This document shows, one piece after another, positions 27,355-36,850 of a stretch of 64,000 nucleotides of DNA (within the stretch, counting starts at the first letter, position 1; each line of letters begins with the position of its first letter). A program made the translations under genes and the position numbers. Under the pieces are notes generated by a model that saw only the letters and a list, made by a program, of their open reading frames with translations, did no database searches and was not told the DNA's origin. The stretch lies in the NCBI GenBank assembly GCA_964368305.1, contig CAYJAB010000006.1, forward strand, positions 3,171 through 67,170, in the 5' to 3' direction. Source of the DNA: CAYJAB01 sp964368305. Lineage in GTDB: Bacteria; Bacillota_I; Bacilli_A; Erysipelotrichales; Erysipelotrichaceae.

Positions 27355-28863
27355 TTACATATATTTAGTCGCTAAATTCATGATATTCTCTTGAGTAGCG
27401 TCTTCACCTTCTACAAACCCACTAACTTTACCTTCGCACATAACCATAATACGATCTGACATTCCAAGAAGTTCTGCCATCTCTGAAGATATCATAATTA
27501 TACTTTTCCCTTGTTTTACAAGTTCCGCAATAATACAATAAATCTCATATTTTGCCCCAACATCAATCCCACGTGTTGGTTCATCTAATATTAGAACATC
27601 CGGGTTATTTGCTAACCATCTTGAAATGATGACTTTTTGTTGATTTCCCCCTGATAATGTTTGTATTAATGTTTTATTATTTGGTGTTTTTATACTTAAC
27701 TTAGCAACATTCTCGTTCACTAAATTTTCAATTTTTTTATCGTCTAATACGAATTTATATTTTAAATATTTATTTAATGAAGCAATCGCAACATTATTTG
27801 AAATCGATAATATACCAAAGATTCCAGTTGCACGTCGATCTTCTGTAAGTAAAGATATCCCTTTATTTATCGCATCTTTTGGACGCTTAATAGTCAGTGG
27901 TTCTCCTAAGTATTCAATCGTTCCACACTCACATGTTCTAATACCAAATAACGCTTCCATTAACTCAGTTCTTTGTGCACCTACAAGTCCACCAATTCCT
28001 AAGACTTCTCCTTTTTTCAAATCAAATGATACCTTATTAAATGATTTTGGATTAATAGAAGTAAAATCTCTAACTTTTAAAACAACATCTCCTGGTTTAT
28101 TCTCTTTGACAGGAAAGCGATTTGTTAACTCACGCCCTACCATTTTTTGAATAATAATATCTGTTGTCAGTTCTTTTGAATCCCAAGTTCCTACATACGT
28201 ACCATCACGCATGATCGTAACTTCATCTGATATTTTTAAAATTTCCTCCATTTTATGAGAAATATAAATAATCGATACTCCATTTTTTCTAAGTCTATTA
28301 ATAATATCAAATAATACTTGTACTTCTGTTTCCGTTAATGAAGAAGTTGGTTCATCCATAATTACAACTTTAGCGTTATAAGATACCGCTTTTGCAATTT
28401 CCACTGATTGCATTTGCGATACTGATAAATCACCAAGTCTCATTTTAGGATCAAAATTCATCCCTACTTCATTTAAGTTTTTCTTTGCTTCTTCAAACAT
28501 TTTTTTATGATCAACTATTTTAAACGGCCCAATTTTTTTCTCAGGATATCTTCCACAAAAAATATTTTCTGCAATATCTCTATCTAAAATTGGTTGAAGT
28601 TCTTGATGCACCATTGATATACCACGATGCAATGCATCGTCAGCATTTTTAATATCAACTTTTTTTCCATCGATATACACTTCCCCAGTATCTTTACTAT
28701 AAATACCAAATAAACATTTCATTAAAGTTGATTTACCAGCCCCATTTTCACCCATCAATGCATGAACTGTACCCGGTTTAATTTTTAATGAAACATTGTC
28801 CAATGCTTTAACTCCTGGGAAACTCTTACTTATATTTGTCATCTCCAAAACATACTCTGCCAT
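27355..28863 (-). CDS. mglA: galactose/methylgalactoside-type ABC ATPase
   Basis: 502 residues with two fused ATPase domains, as in CUT2 transporters. The first has Walker A GENGAGKST and signature LSVSQMQSVEIAKA; the second has a degenerate Walker A region (GGLVGAQRTE), as usual, and signature LSGGNQQKVIISRWLANNPDVLILDEPTRGID. The start at 28863 (MAEYVLEMTN) is preferred; longer starts run into the upstream hairpin. It lies 85 bp after mglB, separated by a terminator-like hairpin that probably reduces mglAC relative to mglB. Confidence 0.92.
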   Translation of the reverse strand: MAEYVLEMTNISKSFPGVKALDNVSLKIKPGTVHALMGENGAGKSTLMKCLFGIYSKDTGEVYIDGKKVDIKNADDALHRGISMVHQELQPILDRDIAENIFCGRYPEKKIGPFKIVDHKKMFEEAKKNLNEVGMNFDPKMRLGDLSVSQMQSVEIAKAVSYNAKVVIMDEPTSSLTETEVQVLFDIINRLRKNGVSIIYISHKMEEILKISDEVTIMRDGTYVGTWDSKELTTDIIIQKMVGRELTNRFPVKENKPGDVVLKVRDFTSINPKSFNKVSFDLKKGEVLGIGGLVGAQRTELMEALFGIRTCECGTIEYLGEPLTIKRPKDAINKGISLLTEDRRATGIFGILSISNNVAIASLNKYLKYKFVLDDKKIENLVNENVAKLSIKTPNNKTLIQTLSGGNQQKVIISRWLANNPDVLILDEPTRGIDVGAKYEIYCIIAELVKQGKSIIMISSEMAELLGMSDRIMVMCEGKVSGFVEGEDATQENIMNLATKYM

Positions 28864-28895
28864 TGGAATACACACCCTTTCATTCTCCATAATTT

Positions 28896-28929
28896 TGAAA
28901 AAATTAAGTGTGCTTTTGCACACTTAATT
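28896..28929 (-). terminator. intercistronic attenuating hairpin mglB/mglA
   Basis: A perfect 12-bp stem (28902-28913 with 28918-28929, 4-nt loop) is followed on the minus strand by TTTTTTC. It is a full intrinsic terminator in form, placed between binding protein and ATPase genes, so it likely gives partial termination and 3'-end protection of the mglB message. Confidence 0.85.
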
Positions 28930-28947
28930 TATTTAATTTATTTTCTA

Positions 28948-29940
28948 CTATTCTGCAACAACTTTTACGTAGTCTACCCAGTAGTATGCATCTAATGATT
29001 CACCATTAACTGCTTTGATAGCTACATCAACTGCTGTGTGAGATTGACCAATATGGTCATTTAATACAGTACCAGTCATTTTCCCAGCGTTGATTAAGTC
29101 AATAGCATCTGCTAAAGCATCTACACCAACGATATAGATATCTTCACCAACTACTCTACCAGCAGCTTCAATTGATTGAACAGCTCCAACAGCCATATCG
29201 TCATTGTTAGCGAAAATAACTTCTAACTCAGTTCCATATTGAGTTAATGCATTTGCAGCTAATTCTTGACCTCTGTCACGTTGCCAGTCTCCACGTTCTT
29301 CAAATAATTTATTTACTTCTAATCCAGATACTTCTAGATATTGAGAAATTGAATATTCTGTACGTTGTTGAGCATCAACATTTTCTGGATCTCCAACTAA
29401 CATAGCATAAGATAAAACACCATCTCCGTTGATATCACCTTTGTTAGGTAATTCAGCAATGATTTCCCCTTGGAATTTTCCAGATTGAGAAGCATCTGCT
29501 CCAACATATGCAGTTTTTCCAGGCCATAATTCCATATCTTCTGCAGTTGGTTCACGGTTGATAAATACTACAGGAATATCAGCAGCTTCACATTTTTCAA
29601 TTACTGTACTAGCTGAAGATGATTGTACTAAGTTTGCGATGATTACATCAACATCAGCTGCAATAAATGAGTCGATTTGATTTGTTTGTTCAGCTTGGTC
29701 CCCTTTACCATCTTGAACAGTTACATTGTAAGTAACTTCATCTGTGTTTAACGTTTCGAAATAGCTAACGATCTCGTTACGGTAATTTGTCATAAAAGCA
29801 TCAGAGAATTGGTAAATTAATACCCCCACTTCTACAACTTTTGCATCTGTTTCATCTGCATTGTCTCCGCTATCTGCAGGAGTTGAACAACCAGTTAAAG
29901 CCAATAATGCAACTAATAGAACTAATAATAATTTTTTCAT
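28948..29940 (-). CDS. mglB: galactose/glucose-type solute-binding lipoprotein
   Basis: 330 residues. Signal peptide ends with lipobox LTGC (Cys18). The body is a Peripla_BP_4 protein. DINGDGVLSYAMLVGDPENVDAQQRT matches the calcium-loop region and following segment of E. coli MglB, and NNDDMAVGAVQSIEA plus GVDALADAIDLINAGKMTGTVLND match its C-terminal sugar site. So a glucose/galactose-like pyranose is the best guess. It has its own strong promoter, although it also lies downstream of the isomerase gene in the same direction. Confidence 0.88.
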   Translation of the reverse strand: MKKLLLVLLVALLALTGCSTPADSGDNADETDAKVVEVGVLIYQFSDAFMTNYRNEIVSYFETLNTDEVTYNVTVQDGKGDQAEQTNQIDSFIAADVDVIIANLVQSSSASTVIEKCEAADIPVVFINREPTAEDMELWPGKTAYVGADASQSGKFQGEIIAELPNKGDINGDGVLSYAMLVGDPENVDAQQRTEYSISQYLEVSGLEVNKLFEERGDWQRDRGQELAANALTQYGTELEVIFANNDDMAVGAVQSIEAAGRVVGEDIYIVGVDALADAIDLINAGKMTGTVLNDHIGQSHTAVDVAIKAVNGESLDAYYWVDYVKVVAE

Positions 29941-29994
29941 TTTTCTTTCCTAAGATTACCTTTCTGTATGTTGTATCTTTTTGAATACGCTTAC

Positions 29995-30023
29995 ATTATA
30001 CATTAGAGTTTTCACAAAATCAA
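29995..30023 (-). promoter_or_regulatory. internal promoter before mglB
   Basis: The minus strand reads TTGATT (30018-30023), 17 bp, TATAAT (29995-30000), in the 112-bp gap between the isomerase gene and mglB. Confidence 0.75.
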
Positions 30024-30048
30024 CACAATTCAAACAATTTGATTTGTG
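30024..30048. promoter_or_regulatory. 25-bp dyad abutting the mglB -35
   Basis: Arms CACAATTCAAA and TTTGATTTGTG with a CAA centre pair at 10 of 11 positions. It has no following U-run, so an operator or activator site is more likely than a terminator. It does not resemble the LacI-type operator at 36835. Confidence 0.5.
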
Positions 30049-30052
30049 AATT

Positions 30053-31042
30053 TTACTCCGTTTTTAACGCAGCGTCAAAACTAATTTCGGATGGCTGAAA
30101 ATCCCATTTTGAAATGTACTCATATGCCTCTTTTGCACCCGCAAATCTTTCCATCCCACTGTCTTCCCACTCAACCGCAATCGGTCCTTGGTATTTAATT
30201 TGATTCAACTCACGCGTAATATCATCAAAGTTCACATCCCCATGTCCCAGTGAAACAAAGTTCCATCCACGACGTGTATCTCCAAATTCAATATGTGATC
30301 CTAAAATAGATGCTCTTCCATCTAAACGCACTTTTACATCTTTCGCATGCACATTATAAATATAATCCCCAAATTCACGTATAAACAACGCTGGATCCAT
30401 CCCTTGCCATTTTAAATGACTTGGATCAAAGTTTATTCCTAACGTTTTACGATAGTTTAATGTTTTTAATAATTTTTCAGTTGTATAAAAATCAAATGCA
30501 ATTTCAGTAGGATGTACTTCAAGTGCAAGTCTTACATCGCATTCATCAAATACATCAAAAATAGGAGTCCAAAGTTCTTTAATTCTTTCAAACCCTGCAT
30601 CCACCATCTCTTGTGTTGTTTGAGGAAATGAATACCAATATGCCCATATAGGGGATCCTAAAAAACATGTCACTACTTTTACATCTAATATTTTTGCAGC
30701 ACGTGCGATATCTTTCATTCTTTCAATTGCCCAACTTCTAATTTTTTCAGGTTGGTCTTTTAATTCATTCGGTGCAAAATTATTTAAACGAGAATCAAAA
30801 TTATCCCCTACACATTGTCCAACAAGATGTGCACCTATTGCACTAATTTTTAAATTATGTTTGTTTAATGTTTTTTTTAAGTTTTCAACATAAGATGTAT
30901 CATTTAATACTTTTTCTACATCAATGTGTGCACCCACTGCAATTTCAAGTGCTTCATATCCAAAGCTACTCATTTTTTCACATACTGTTTCTAAAGACAA
31001 ATCTCCATATTGACCACTACAGATTGAAATCATTCTTTTCAT
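30053..31042 (-). CDS. sugar phosphate isomerase/epimerase family (TIM barrel)
   Basis: 329 residues, AP-endonuclease-2-type xylose-isomerase-like barrel. Likely metal ligands and acid/base residues lie in LEVHPTEIAF, GINFDPSHLKW, NVHAKDVK and VEWEDSGMERF. Relatives include hydroxypyruvate isomerase, IolE and IolI-like enzymes, and subunits of keto-glycoside or C-glycoside cleaving enzymes. It follows the oxidoreductase gene by one base, so the two probably act in sequence on the imported compound. It could isomerise or epimerise the keto-sugar produced. Exact reaction not deducible. Confidence 0.8.
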   Translation of the reverse strand: MKRMISICSGQYGDLSLETVCEKMSSFGYEALEIAVGAHIDVEKVLNDTSYVENLKKTLNKHNLKISAIGAHLVGQCVGDNFDSRLNNFAPNELKDQPEKIRSWAIERMKDIARAAKILDVKVVTCFLGSPIWAYWYSFPQTTQEMVDAGFERIKELWTPIFDVFDECDVRLALEVHPTEIAFDFYTTEKLLKTLNYRKTLGINFDPSHLKWQGMDPALFIREFGDYIYNVHAKDVKVRLDGRASILGSHIEFGDTRRGWNFVSLGHGDVNFDDITRELNQIKYQGPIAVEWEDSGMERFAGAKEAYEYISKWDFQPSEISFDAALKTE

Positions 31043-31043
31043 A

Positions 31044-32087
31044 TTAATACTCTACTTTTACTTTCTTTTGCGTTTGCGCTGATTTTTCAGCCGCAATTAC
31101 AACTCTCATCGCTTTGCTTGCTTCCAACCCTGATATAGGTACATCTTTTTTATTTACAAGTGCTGAGATAAATGAATCAATAACCCCTGTATTTGTACGT
31201 CCATCATTTGTTTGTTCTTTATTTGAAGTCATTTGATCTAATTCATATCGGATTGTTTCTCCATCTTTTTTCTCGTAAATTAATGAAGCATCTGGGTCAC
31301 TGTAACATCTTAATGCTCCTTCTGTTCCATAGATGACCGTAGAATTATCTTCATTTGTGTAGAATGTCCAACTTACATGCATCGTTCCAATTGTTCCCTT
31401 TTTTGTTTCATACACACAATACGCATTGTCATCTACAGAAATCGGTGTTCCATCTGGATATTTTTTATCCAAAGTATGAATTTGAGCATACACCTCTACA
31501 ATCTCGTCATCCAGTAAATAATGAATTAAATCTGTTTTATGTACACCAAGATCCGCCATCGCACCAAAGTGCGCCAATTTTTTATCAAAAAACCAAGAAT
31601 TTTTATCTCCTGTCCATCCTTCAGGTCCTGGATGTCCAAATACTGTTCTAAAAGACAATACTTTACCAATTGCACCTGATTGAATTAATTCATGTGCTTT
31701 TACATGTGCTTTTGCAAAACGTTGATTTTGTCCTATCATCAACTGTACATTATTATCTTTAGCGGCTTTAATCATTGCATCACAATCTTCTACAGTAGTT
31801 GCCATTGGCTTTTCACATAATACATGCATCCCTTTATTTAATGCTTTAACACTAACCTCAGCATGGGCAAAGTTTGCAACACATACACTTACTGCATCTA
31901 AATCCATCTCTAATAATTCATCTAAAGTTTCGCACGCTACAGCATTGTATTGTTTTGCCATCGCTTGTGCTCTTTCTAAATTGAAGTCATAAAATGCTAC
32001 CAATTGGCAATCTTTATTATCTGCGTATTCTGGTGCATGTCTAACTTCTGTTATTTTTCCACAACCAATAATTCCAACTTTAATCAT
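31044..32087 (-). CDS. Gfo/Idh/MocA family oxidoreductase
   Basis: 347 residues. N-terminal Rossmann motif GIIGCGKITEVRH and the family motif LCEKPMAT (about 91-98, with the catalytic Lys) are clear; the C-terminal GFO domain contains GHPGPEGWTGDKNSW and MADLGVHKTDLIHYLL (the likely catalytic His region). It would oxidise or reduce a sugar, inositol or glycoside with NAD(P). GGGGG precedes the ATG. It sits between a CUT2 transporter and the TIM-barrel isomerase in the LacI-led operon. Confidence 0.88.
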   Translation of the reverse strand: MIKVGIIGCGKITEVRHAPEYADNKDCQLVAFYDFNLERAQAMAKQYNAVACETLDELLEMDLDAVSVCVANFAHAEVSVKALNKGMHVLCEKPMATTVEDCDAMIKAAKDNNVQLMIGQNQRFAKAHVKAHELIQSGAIGKVLSFRTVFGHPGPEGWTGDKNSWFFDKKLAHFGAMADLGVHKTDLIHYLLDDEIVEVYAQIHTLDKKYPDGTPISVDDNAYCVYETKKGTIGTMHVSWTFYTNEDNSTVIYGTEGALRCYSDPDASLIYEKKDGETIRYELDQMTSNKEQTNDGRTNTGVIDSFISALVNKKDVPISGLEASKAMRVVIAAEKSAQTQKKVKVEY

Positions 32088-32102
32088 TTTTAAATCCCCC
32101 TT

Positions 32103-33116
32103 TTATTTCTTTCTATTTTGTAAATTTTGAAGCAATACTGCAATTACAATAATTGATCCACTGATTGCTCCATTTAAGAATGACGAAACGTCTGCACTTG
32201 TAAGAATATTACTAATAATTTTGAACATTAATACACCAAGGAATGTTCCCATTATTTTTCCTTTACCCCCACTCATTGCAGTTCCACCAATCGCAACAGC
32301 TGCGATTGCTTCCATTTCATATCCAACTGCTGCATTTGCGGATGCAACTGCAGTTAAACGAGAGGCATATAATACCGCTGTAAGACCACACATCATTCCT
32401 GTGATTGAAAATACTGCAGTCTTAATAAAATCAACATTAATCCCTGCTAAACGCGCTGATGTTTCATTGCTTCCAACCGCATAAATATGTTTACCTAATT
32501 TTGTTCTTTTCATAATAATATTGAAAATAATTGAAATGATAATAAAGAAAATCATCATATATGGAATTTTGACATCCCCAATTTCAATGCCCCCGATTGC
32601 GATTTGTCTAAAGCTATCATATACTTCACGACTTACAGTGAATGGTCCGCCTTGTCCATAAAAGTTAATAATGGAACGACATGCGGTTTGCATCGCTAAT
32701 GTCGCAATCATTGCAGGAAGGTGTCCTTTAGAAACAAGCAGTCCATTGATTGTCCCAATTACTGCTCCTCCTAACACACAAAACGCTAACATAATCCACA
32801 CATTTCCTGTCGCATTTAATACATTAATACCAAATCCACCTAAAATCGCTACTTGTGACCCCACTGAAATATCAATTTGTCCTGCAGAGATTACCATACT
32901 CATCCCCATTGCAATAATCCCAATCATTGCACTTTGTACAAAGATGTTCGAAATATTATTCCATGTGAAGAAGTTTTGATTTAATGTTGCTGCAATCATA
33001 ACCAACAGTACAAAAGATAACCAATAACTATAATCTTGAACGATTTTTCTCATTATTTCTTTTGAACTTAGTCCTTCAAATTTTTTAAATAAGTTTGATT
33101 GTATATTTTTAAGCAT
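32103..33116 (-). CDS. CUT2 sugar ABC permease (RbsC-like)
   Basis: 337 residues, multi-pass membrane protein. GMSMVISAGQIDISVGSQVAILGG, MKRTKLGKHIYAVGSNETSARLAGI and EAIAAVAIGGTAMSGGKGKIMGT are typical of ribose-type permeases. The ATG at 33116 (GGGGG nine bases upstream) is preferred over a GTG two codons earlier. It overlaps the ATPase gene by 8 bp. Partner of the ATPase at 33109 and the lipoprotein at 34688. Confidence 0.88.
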   Translation of the reverse strand: MLKNIQSNLFKKFEGLSSKEIMRKIVQDYSYWLSFVLLVMIAATLNQNFFTWNNISNIFVQSAMIGIIAMGMSMVISAGQIDISVGSQVAILGGFGINVLNATGNVWIMLAFCVLGGAVIGTINGLLVSKGHLPAMIATLAMQTACRSIINFYGQGGPFTVSREVYDSFRQIAIGGIEIGDVKIPYMMIFFIIISIIFNIIMKRTKLGKHIYAVGSNETSARLAGINVDFIKTAVFSITGMMCGLTAVLYASRLTAVASANAAVGYEMEAIAAVAIGGTAMSGGKGKIMGTFLGVLMFKIISNILTSADVSSFLNGAISGSIIVIAVLLQNLQNRKK

Positions 33117-34608
33117 CGACACTTACCCCCTTGCTCCCTGTAGAATACAACATAATATCTTTTTCATTTAATTCACTACGATTTAATTCTGCAGAAATTT
33201 TCCCTTTGTAAAGCACTAAACATCTATCTGCCACTTTGTAAATTTCTGGAAATTCTGCACTAAACACAATAATTGACTTCCCTTGTTTCGCTAATTTTAA
33301 AATTAAGTGATAAATTTCAAACTTTGCACCTACGTCAATCCCTTGTGTTGGATTATCAAACAACATCACATTCGCATCCGCTTCAAGCCATCTTCCTAAA
33401 ATTACCTTTTGTTGATTTCCACCTGATAAAGAAGTAATCGGATTATGCGGATTTCCAACTTTAATTTTCATTGCAGCTTGTTGTTTATTAAACCGTTCTG
33501 CTTCTGTTTTATGACTAATCAATAACTTCTTATGCTTTGTATTAATATGTGCCATTGATAAATTATCATAGATAGATAAATCATTAAAGATTCCTCTTTC
33601 TTTTCTCATGCGTGGCACAAGTGCTACACCTTGTTTCATAAAATGAATAATCTTAGATGATTTCTTCATTTTCTTATCTTTAATAATAATTTCTCCACTA
33701 TACGGATGCGCACCAAACAAAGCATCCGCTATCGCTTCACGTCCAGAACCTTGAAGTCCTGTAATCGCCAATATTTCACCTTTTTTTAACTCAAAATTAA
33801 TATCATGAAACAACTTACTTGTTAAGTTGCGCACTGAAAGTAAAACCTCTTCTTGTCCATAATTTTCTTTATTATCAAATGAATCATCTGCCAAAGTATG
33901 ACCAATCATCATTTCTGTAATTTCGCTTTCAACAACTTCGCTAAATTTTCCCTCTGCAATATAGTTTCCATCACGCATTATAAAATATGTTTTACAAATC
34001 TCAAATAATTCTGGCATCTTATGCGATATAAAGATAAAACAAACACCTTCCTCACTTAATTGCCTCATGATATTAAACAAACTTTCAATTTCATTTGTTG
34101 ATAAAGCAGTCGTAGGTTCATCCATGATAATTAGCTCAGACTTAAACAATAATGATTTCGCTATTTCAATGAGTTGTTTTTCAGCTGCAGATAAGTTAAC
34201 TACATATTCATGTGGATTAATACTTATTTGCATTCTCTTAAATACTTCATTACAACGATCCACCATCTCTTTTGTTTGTGTTAAACCATTTTTAGTAATT
34301 TCATTTGCTAAAAACATGTTTTCCACAACAGAAAGCTCATTACACAGATTTAACTCTTGATGAATAAATCGAATTCCATATTTGCTCGCTACTTGTGCGT
34401 TTGAAATATGCACTTTTTTTCCATCAATAAATATTTCCCCTTTTGTCGGTTGCAAAGCACCCGCTAAAATATTCATTAAAGTAGACTTTCCAGCACCATT
34501 TTCCCCAAGTAATCCAACAATGTTTTTTGATTCAATTTTAAAATCAACGTTGTTTACAGCGCGAACCGGACCAAAGTCCATTACAATTTTCTTCATTTCT
34601 ACAATCAT
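33109..34608 (-). CDS. CUT2 sugar ABC ATPase (RbsA-like)
   Basis: 499 residues with two ATPase domains. Domain 1: GENGAGKST, signature-like LSAAEKQLIEIAKSLL, Walker B IIMDEPTTAL. Domain 2: degenerate GLQGSGREA, LSGGNQQKVILGRWLEADANVMLFDNPTQGIDVGA; the Walker B Glu is replaced by Asn (FDNPTQG), as in some RbsA-type second domains. AGGAG precedes the ATG. Lies 79 bp after the binding-protein gene with a hairpin in between. Confidence 0.9.
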   Translation of the reverse strand: MIVEMKKIVMDFGPVRAVNNVDFKIESKNIVGLLGENGAGKSTLMNILAGALQPTKGEIFIDGKKVHISNAQVASKYGIRFIHQELNLCNELSVVENMFLANEITKNGLTQTKEMVDRCNEVFKRMQISINPHEYVVNLSAAEKQLIEIAKSLLFKSELIIMDEPTTALSTNEIESLFNIMRQLSEEGVCFIFISHKMPELFEICKTYFIMRDGNYIAEGKFSEVVESEITEMMIGHTLADDSFDNKENYGQEEVLLSVRNLTSKLFHDINFELKKGEILAITGLQGSGREAIADALFGAHPYSGEIIIKDKKMKKSSKIIHFMKQGVALVPRMRKERGIFNDLSIYDNLSMAHINTKHKKLLISHKTEAERFNKQQAAMKIKVGNPHNPITSLSGGNQQKVILGRWLEADANVMLFDNPTQGIDVGAKFEIYHLILKLAKQGKSIIVFSAEFPEIYKVADRCLVLYKGKISAELNRSELNEKDIMLYSTGSKGVSVDA

Positions 34609-34636
34609 AATTTGACTCCTTTATTATATTTAACAA

Positions 34637-34663
34637 GAAAGTTGGCCGATTTGACCAACTTTC
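34637..34663 (-). promoter_or_regulatory. intercistronic hairpin after the binding-protein gene
   Basis: An 11-bp stem (34637-34647 with 34653-34663), with one pair that is U-G only in the minus-strand RNA. It is followed by no proper U-run, so it is more likely a 3' stabiliser or processing site than a terminator. Its place mirrors the mglB/mglA hairpin. Confidence 0.65.
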
Positions 34664-34687
34664 AATCTTTCTTATAGTAAATTATTA

Positions 34688-35761
34688 TTATTCAAAAATA
34701 CTATAACGTTCAGTATAGATATCGCTTGAAGTATAAGTAGCGAAATCATTGTCTACTGTTCCACCTGAATTCGCAATAGAGAATACAGGAATTAAGTATG
34801 TACCATCTACAACTTCAGCACCCGTATATGCTTCACCTGTTGCTGTAGAAACTCCTAAACGAATCGCTTCACGAATCATGCTTGGAGCGAAATAAGTAGT
34901 AAATAATTTAGTTGTTAATTCAGTATTATCAAATTTTTCTAATGTTTCTTTACGTCCACCTACTGATGTAATTAAACGTAAGTTATCTAAAGAAGCTTCC
35001 CCTGTATATCCTTCAAGAGCATTCATAAGACCATCTGTGATTTCATCATCATGTGTAACGATTAAATCTAATGCTTCAATTTCTTCAACAGAAGAACCAG
35101 CTAACCAGTCTTCCATTTGAGTTTGAGCAGTTTCAGAACTCCAGTTTGTTACGAAAGTTTCTTTTACTTGTACAAATTTAGCTGGATCAACGATTGCATC
35201 AAAATTTGCAGAACGTTGAACACCTACTGTAGAAGCATCCCCAATGAAACGTAAGTAATTAACTACATCATCTTCAGCATAGTATTCAGTAACATAATTA
35301 CCCATTAAATCACCGATTCCGTAGTTATCCCCCATGATATCTCCTACGAAAGTTTCAGCAGTAAATCCATCAATTAAACGGTCATAAATTACTAATTTAA
35401 TTCCAGCATCTGTAATAGATTGAGCAGCACTACGTAATGCTTCCCCTTCCATTGGCCATAAAACGATAACATCAGGATCTTCATTTGCGATTAAGTTTTC
35501 GATTTCTGTAATTTGACTTGCAGCTTCTAGACCATCTTTAACGATTACTTCTACATCATCTCTACTAGCATTAATTTCTTCAGCTTCAGCTCTAGCATGT
35601 GCTAAGCTTTCCCCAGTGAAGCCATGGTCTCCAGATGGAGTTACAACACCGATTACATATTTTTCAGTTTCTGGTGTTTCTGGATCTGTGTTTGTAGTTG
35701 TACATCCAACGATAGATAATGCAAGTACTGAACAAAGAACCAATTTTAAGATTTTCTTCAT
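34688..35761 (-). CDS. sugar-binding lipoprotein (Peripla_BP_4, CUT2)
   Basis: 357 residues. Signal peptide with lipobox IVGC (Cys19), a Thr/Pro/Glu linker, then a type I periplasmic-binding fold (IGVVTPSGDHGFTGESLAHARAEAEEIN, DVIVLWPMEGEALRSAAQSITDAGIKLVIYDRL, DLIVTHDDEITDGLMNALEG). It belongs to the ribose/xylose/inositol-type family but is only distantly like the MglB in the same cluster, so the two transporters probably take different ligands. First transport gene after the LacI-type regulator, 40 bp downstream. Confidence 0.88.
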   Translation of the reverse strand: MKKILKLVLCSVLALSIVGCTTTNTDPETPETEKYVIGVVTPSGDHGFTGESLAHARAEAEEINASRDDVEVIVKDGLEAASQITEIENLIANEDPDVIVLWPMEGEALRSAAQSITDAGIKLVIYDRLIDGFTAETFVGDIMGDNYGIGDLMGNYVTEYYAEDDVVNYLRFIGDASTVGVQRSANFDAIVDPAKFVQVKETFVTNWSSETAQTQMEDWLAGSSVEEIEALDLIVTHDDEITDGLMNALEGYTGEASLDNLRLITSVGGRKETLEKFDNTELTTKLFTTYFAPSMIREAIRLGVSTATGEAYTGAEVVDGTYLIPVFSIANSGGTVDNDFATYTSSDIYTERYSIFE

Positions 35762-35801
35762 TTCTTTTCCTCTTTCTTTCTTTATGATTAACGCATTGCG
35801 C

Positions 35802-36824
35802 TTAATCCATTTTTAACGGGATTGTCGATCCCCTAATTACAAGATGATGCTCCAATACTTCAACTTTCACATCCTCTTCCTTATTCATTAATTTTTGATG
35901 AATTCTTTCCATTGCAGCAACTCCAATTTCATAACATGGTTGATGCACTGTTGTGATTTGTGGAATGATCATTTGCGCATATTCTAAATTATCAAACCCC
36001 ATAATCGAGATATCTTTGGGTACATCAAGACCCAATTCTTTAGCGCCTTGATTCGCACCAAGTGCTAAGATATCTGATATACAAAACAATGCTGTTACAC
36101 GATTTTCACGACTTAAAAAGTCTTTTGCTAATCTTCTAGCACTTGAAAACGAATAATCCTTTGAAGCATATATAATGTGATCTTCATCTACCTCAATTTG
36201 ATATTTTTCACATGCATCAATAAACCCTTTTTTTCTTAGTTTTGTCGATACATAATCATTTTCACTACTCATCATTCCAATTTTTTTATGTCCGAGTTTT
36301 ATTAAATACTCTGTTGCTTCATACGCAGCTTTATAATTATCGATCGAAATACGATCCACTTTTAAATCTGGATTGTATTCACTACAAAACACAACAGGAA
36401 ACCAATCAAGATAAGGCAGTAAAGATACATCGTTTGAATTTGTCGCTAAAACAATTGCCGCATCCGCACGATGCTGCAAAAGTTGCATAAACGCAACATC
36501 CTGTTTATCATCTGAATCTGTACTACATACAAATGTACTACACTCATATTTTCTTGCAGTCTCACTGATTCCTGTAATAATATTCGCATAATAAGGATTC
36601 GTCATATTCGGTGTAATCACTAAAATAACACCACTTGTATTCATTCTTAAATTCCTAGCAGATTGATTCGGTTGATACCCCAACTCTTGAATTGCTTTAT
36701 TCACTTTTTCTTTTGTCTCGGGTTTTACATAACATTTATTTGATACAACACGCGAAACAGTAGCTACCGAAACTTTCGCCAACCGTGATACATCGCTAAT
36801 TGTACTATTGTTTTTCTTGATCAT
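35802..36824 (-). CDS. LacI-family transcriptional regulator
   Basis: 340 residues. N-terminal LacI helix-turn-helix and hinge (TISDVSRLAKVSVATVSRVVSN, then YQPNQSARNLR), followed by a periplasmic-binding-like effector domain (VILVITPNMTNPYYANIITGISE, GHKKIGMMSSEND, DISIMGFDNLEYAQMIIPQITTVHQP). The start at 36824 follows GGGGAGA; a longer ATG at 36860 would read through the operator. It is the first gene of a long minus-strand series ending at mglC and probably represses it, responding to the transported or metabolised sugar. Confidence 0.93.
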   Translation of the reverse strand: MIKKNNSTISDVSRLAKVSVATVSRVVSNKCYVKPETKEKVNKAIQELGYQPNQSARNLRMNTSGVILVITPNMTNPYYANIITGISETARKYECSTFVCSTDSDDKQDVAFMQLLQHRADAAIVLATNSNDVSLLPYLDWFPVVFCSEYNPDLKVDRISIDNYKAAYEATEYLIKLGHKKIGMMSSENDYVSTKLRKKGFIDACEKYQIEVDEDHIIYASKDYSFSSARRLAKDFLSRENRVTALFCISDILALGANQGAKELGLDVPKDISIMGFDNLEYAQMIIPQITTVHQPCYEIGVAAMERIHQKLMNKEEDVKVEVLEHHLVIRGSTIPLKMD

Positions 36825-36834
36825 AGTCTCCCCT

Positions 36835-36850
36835 ATGTAATCGATTACAT
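36835..36850. promoter_or_regulatory. LacI-type operator, autoregulatory
   Basis: A perfect 16-bp palindrome ATGTAATCGATTACAT with the central CG typical of LacI/GalR operators lies 11 bp before the regulator's start codon, next to its ribosome binding site. It probably acts as a roadblock operator for the whole regulon. Confidence 0.8.

Noticed and set aside
35775..35800. Second LacI operator in the LacI/binding-protein gap
   Set aside because: The TTAACGCA-TTGCGCTTAA sequence is only an imperfect dyad and does not match the operator at 36835.
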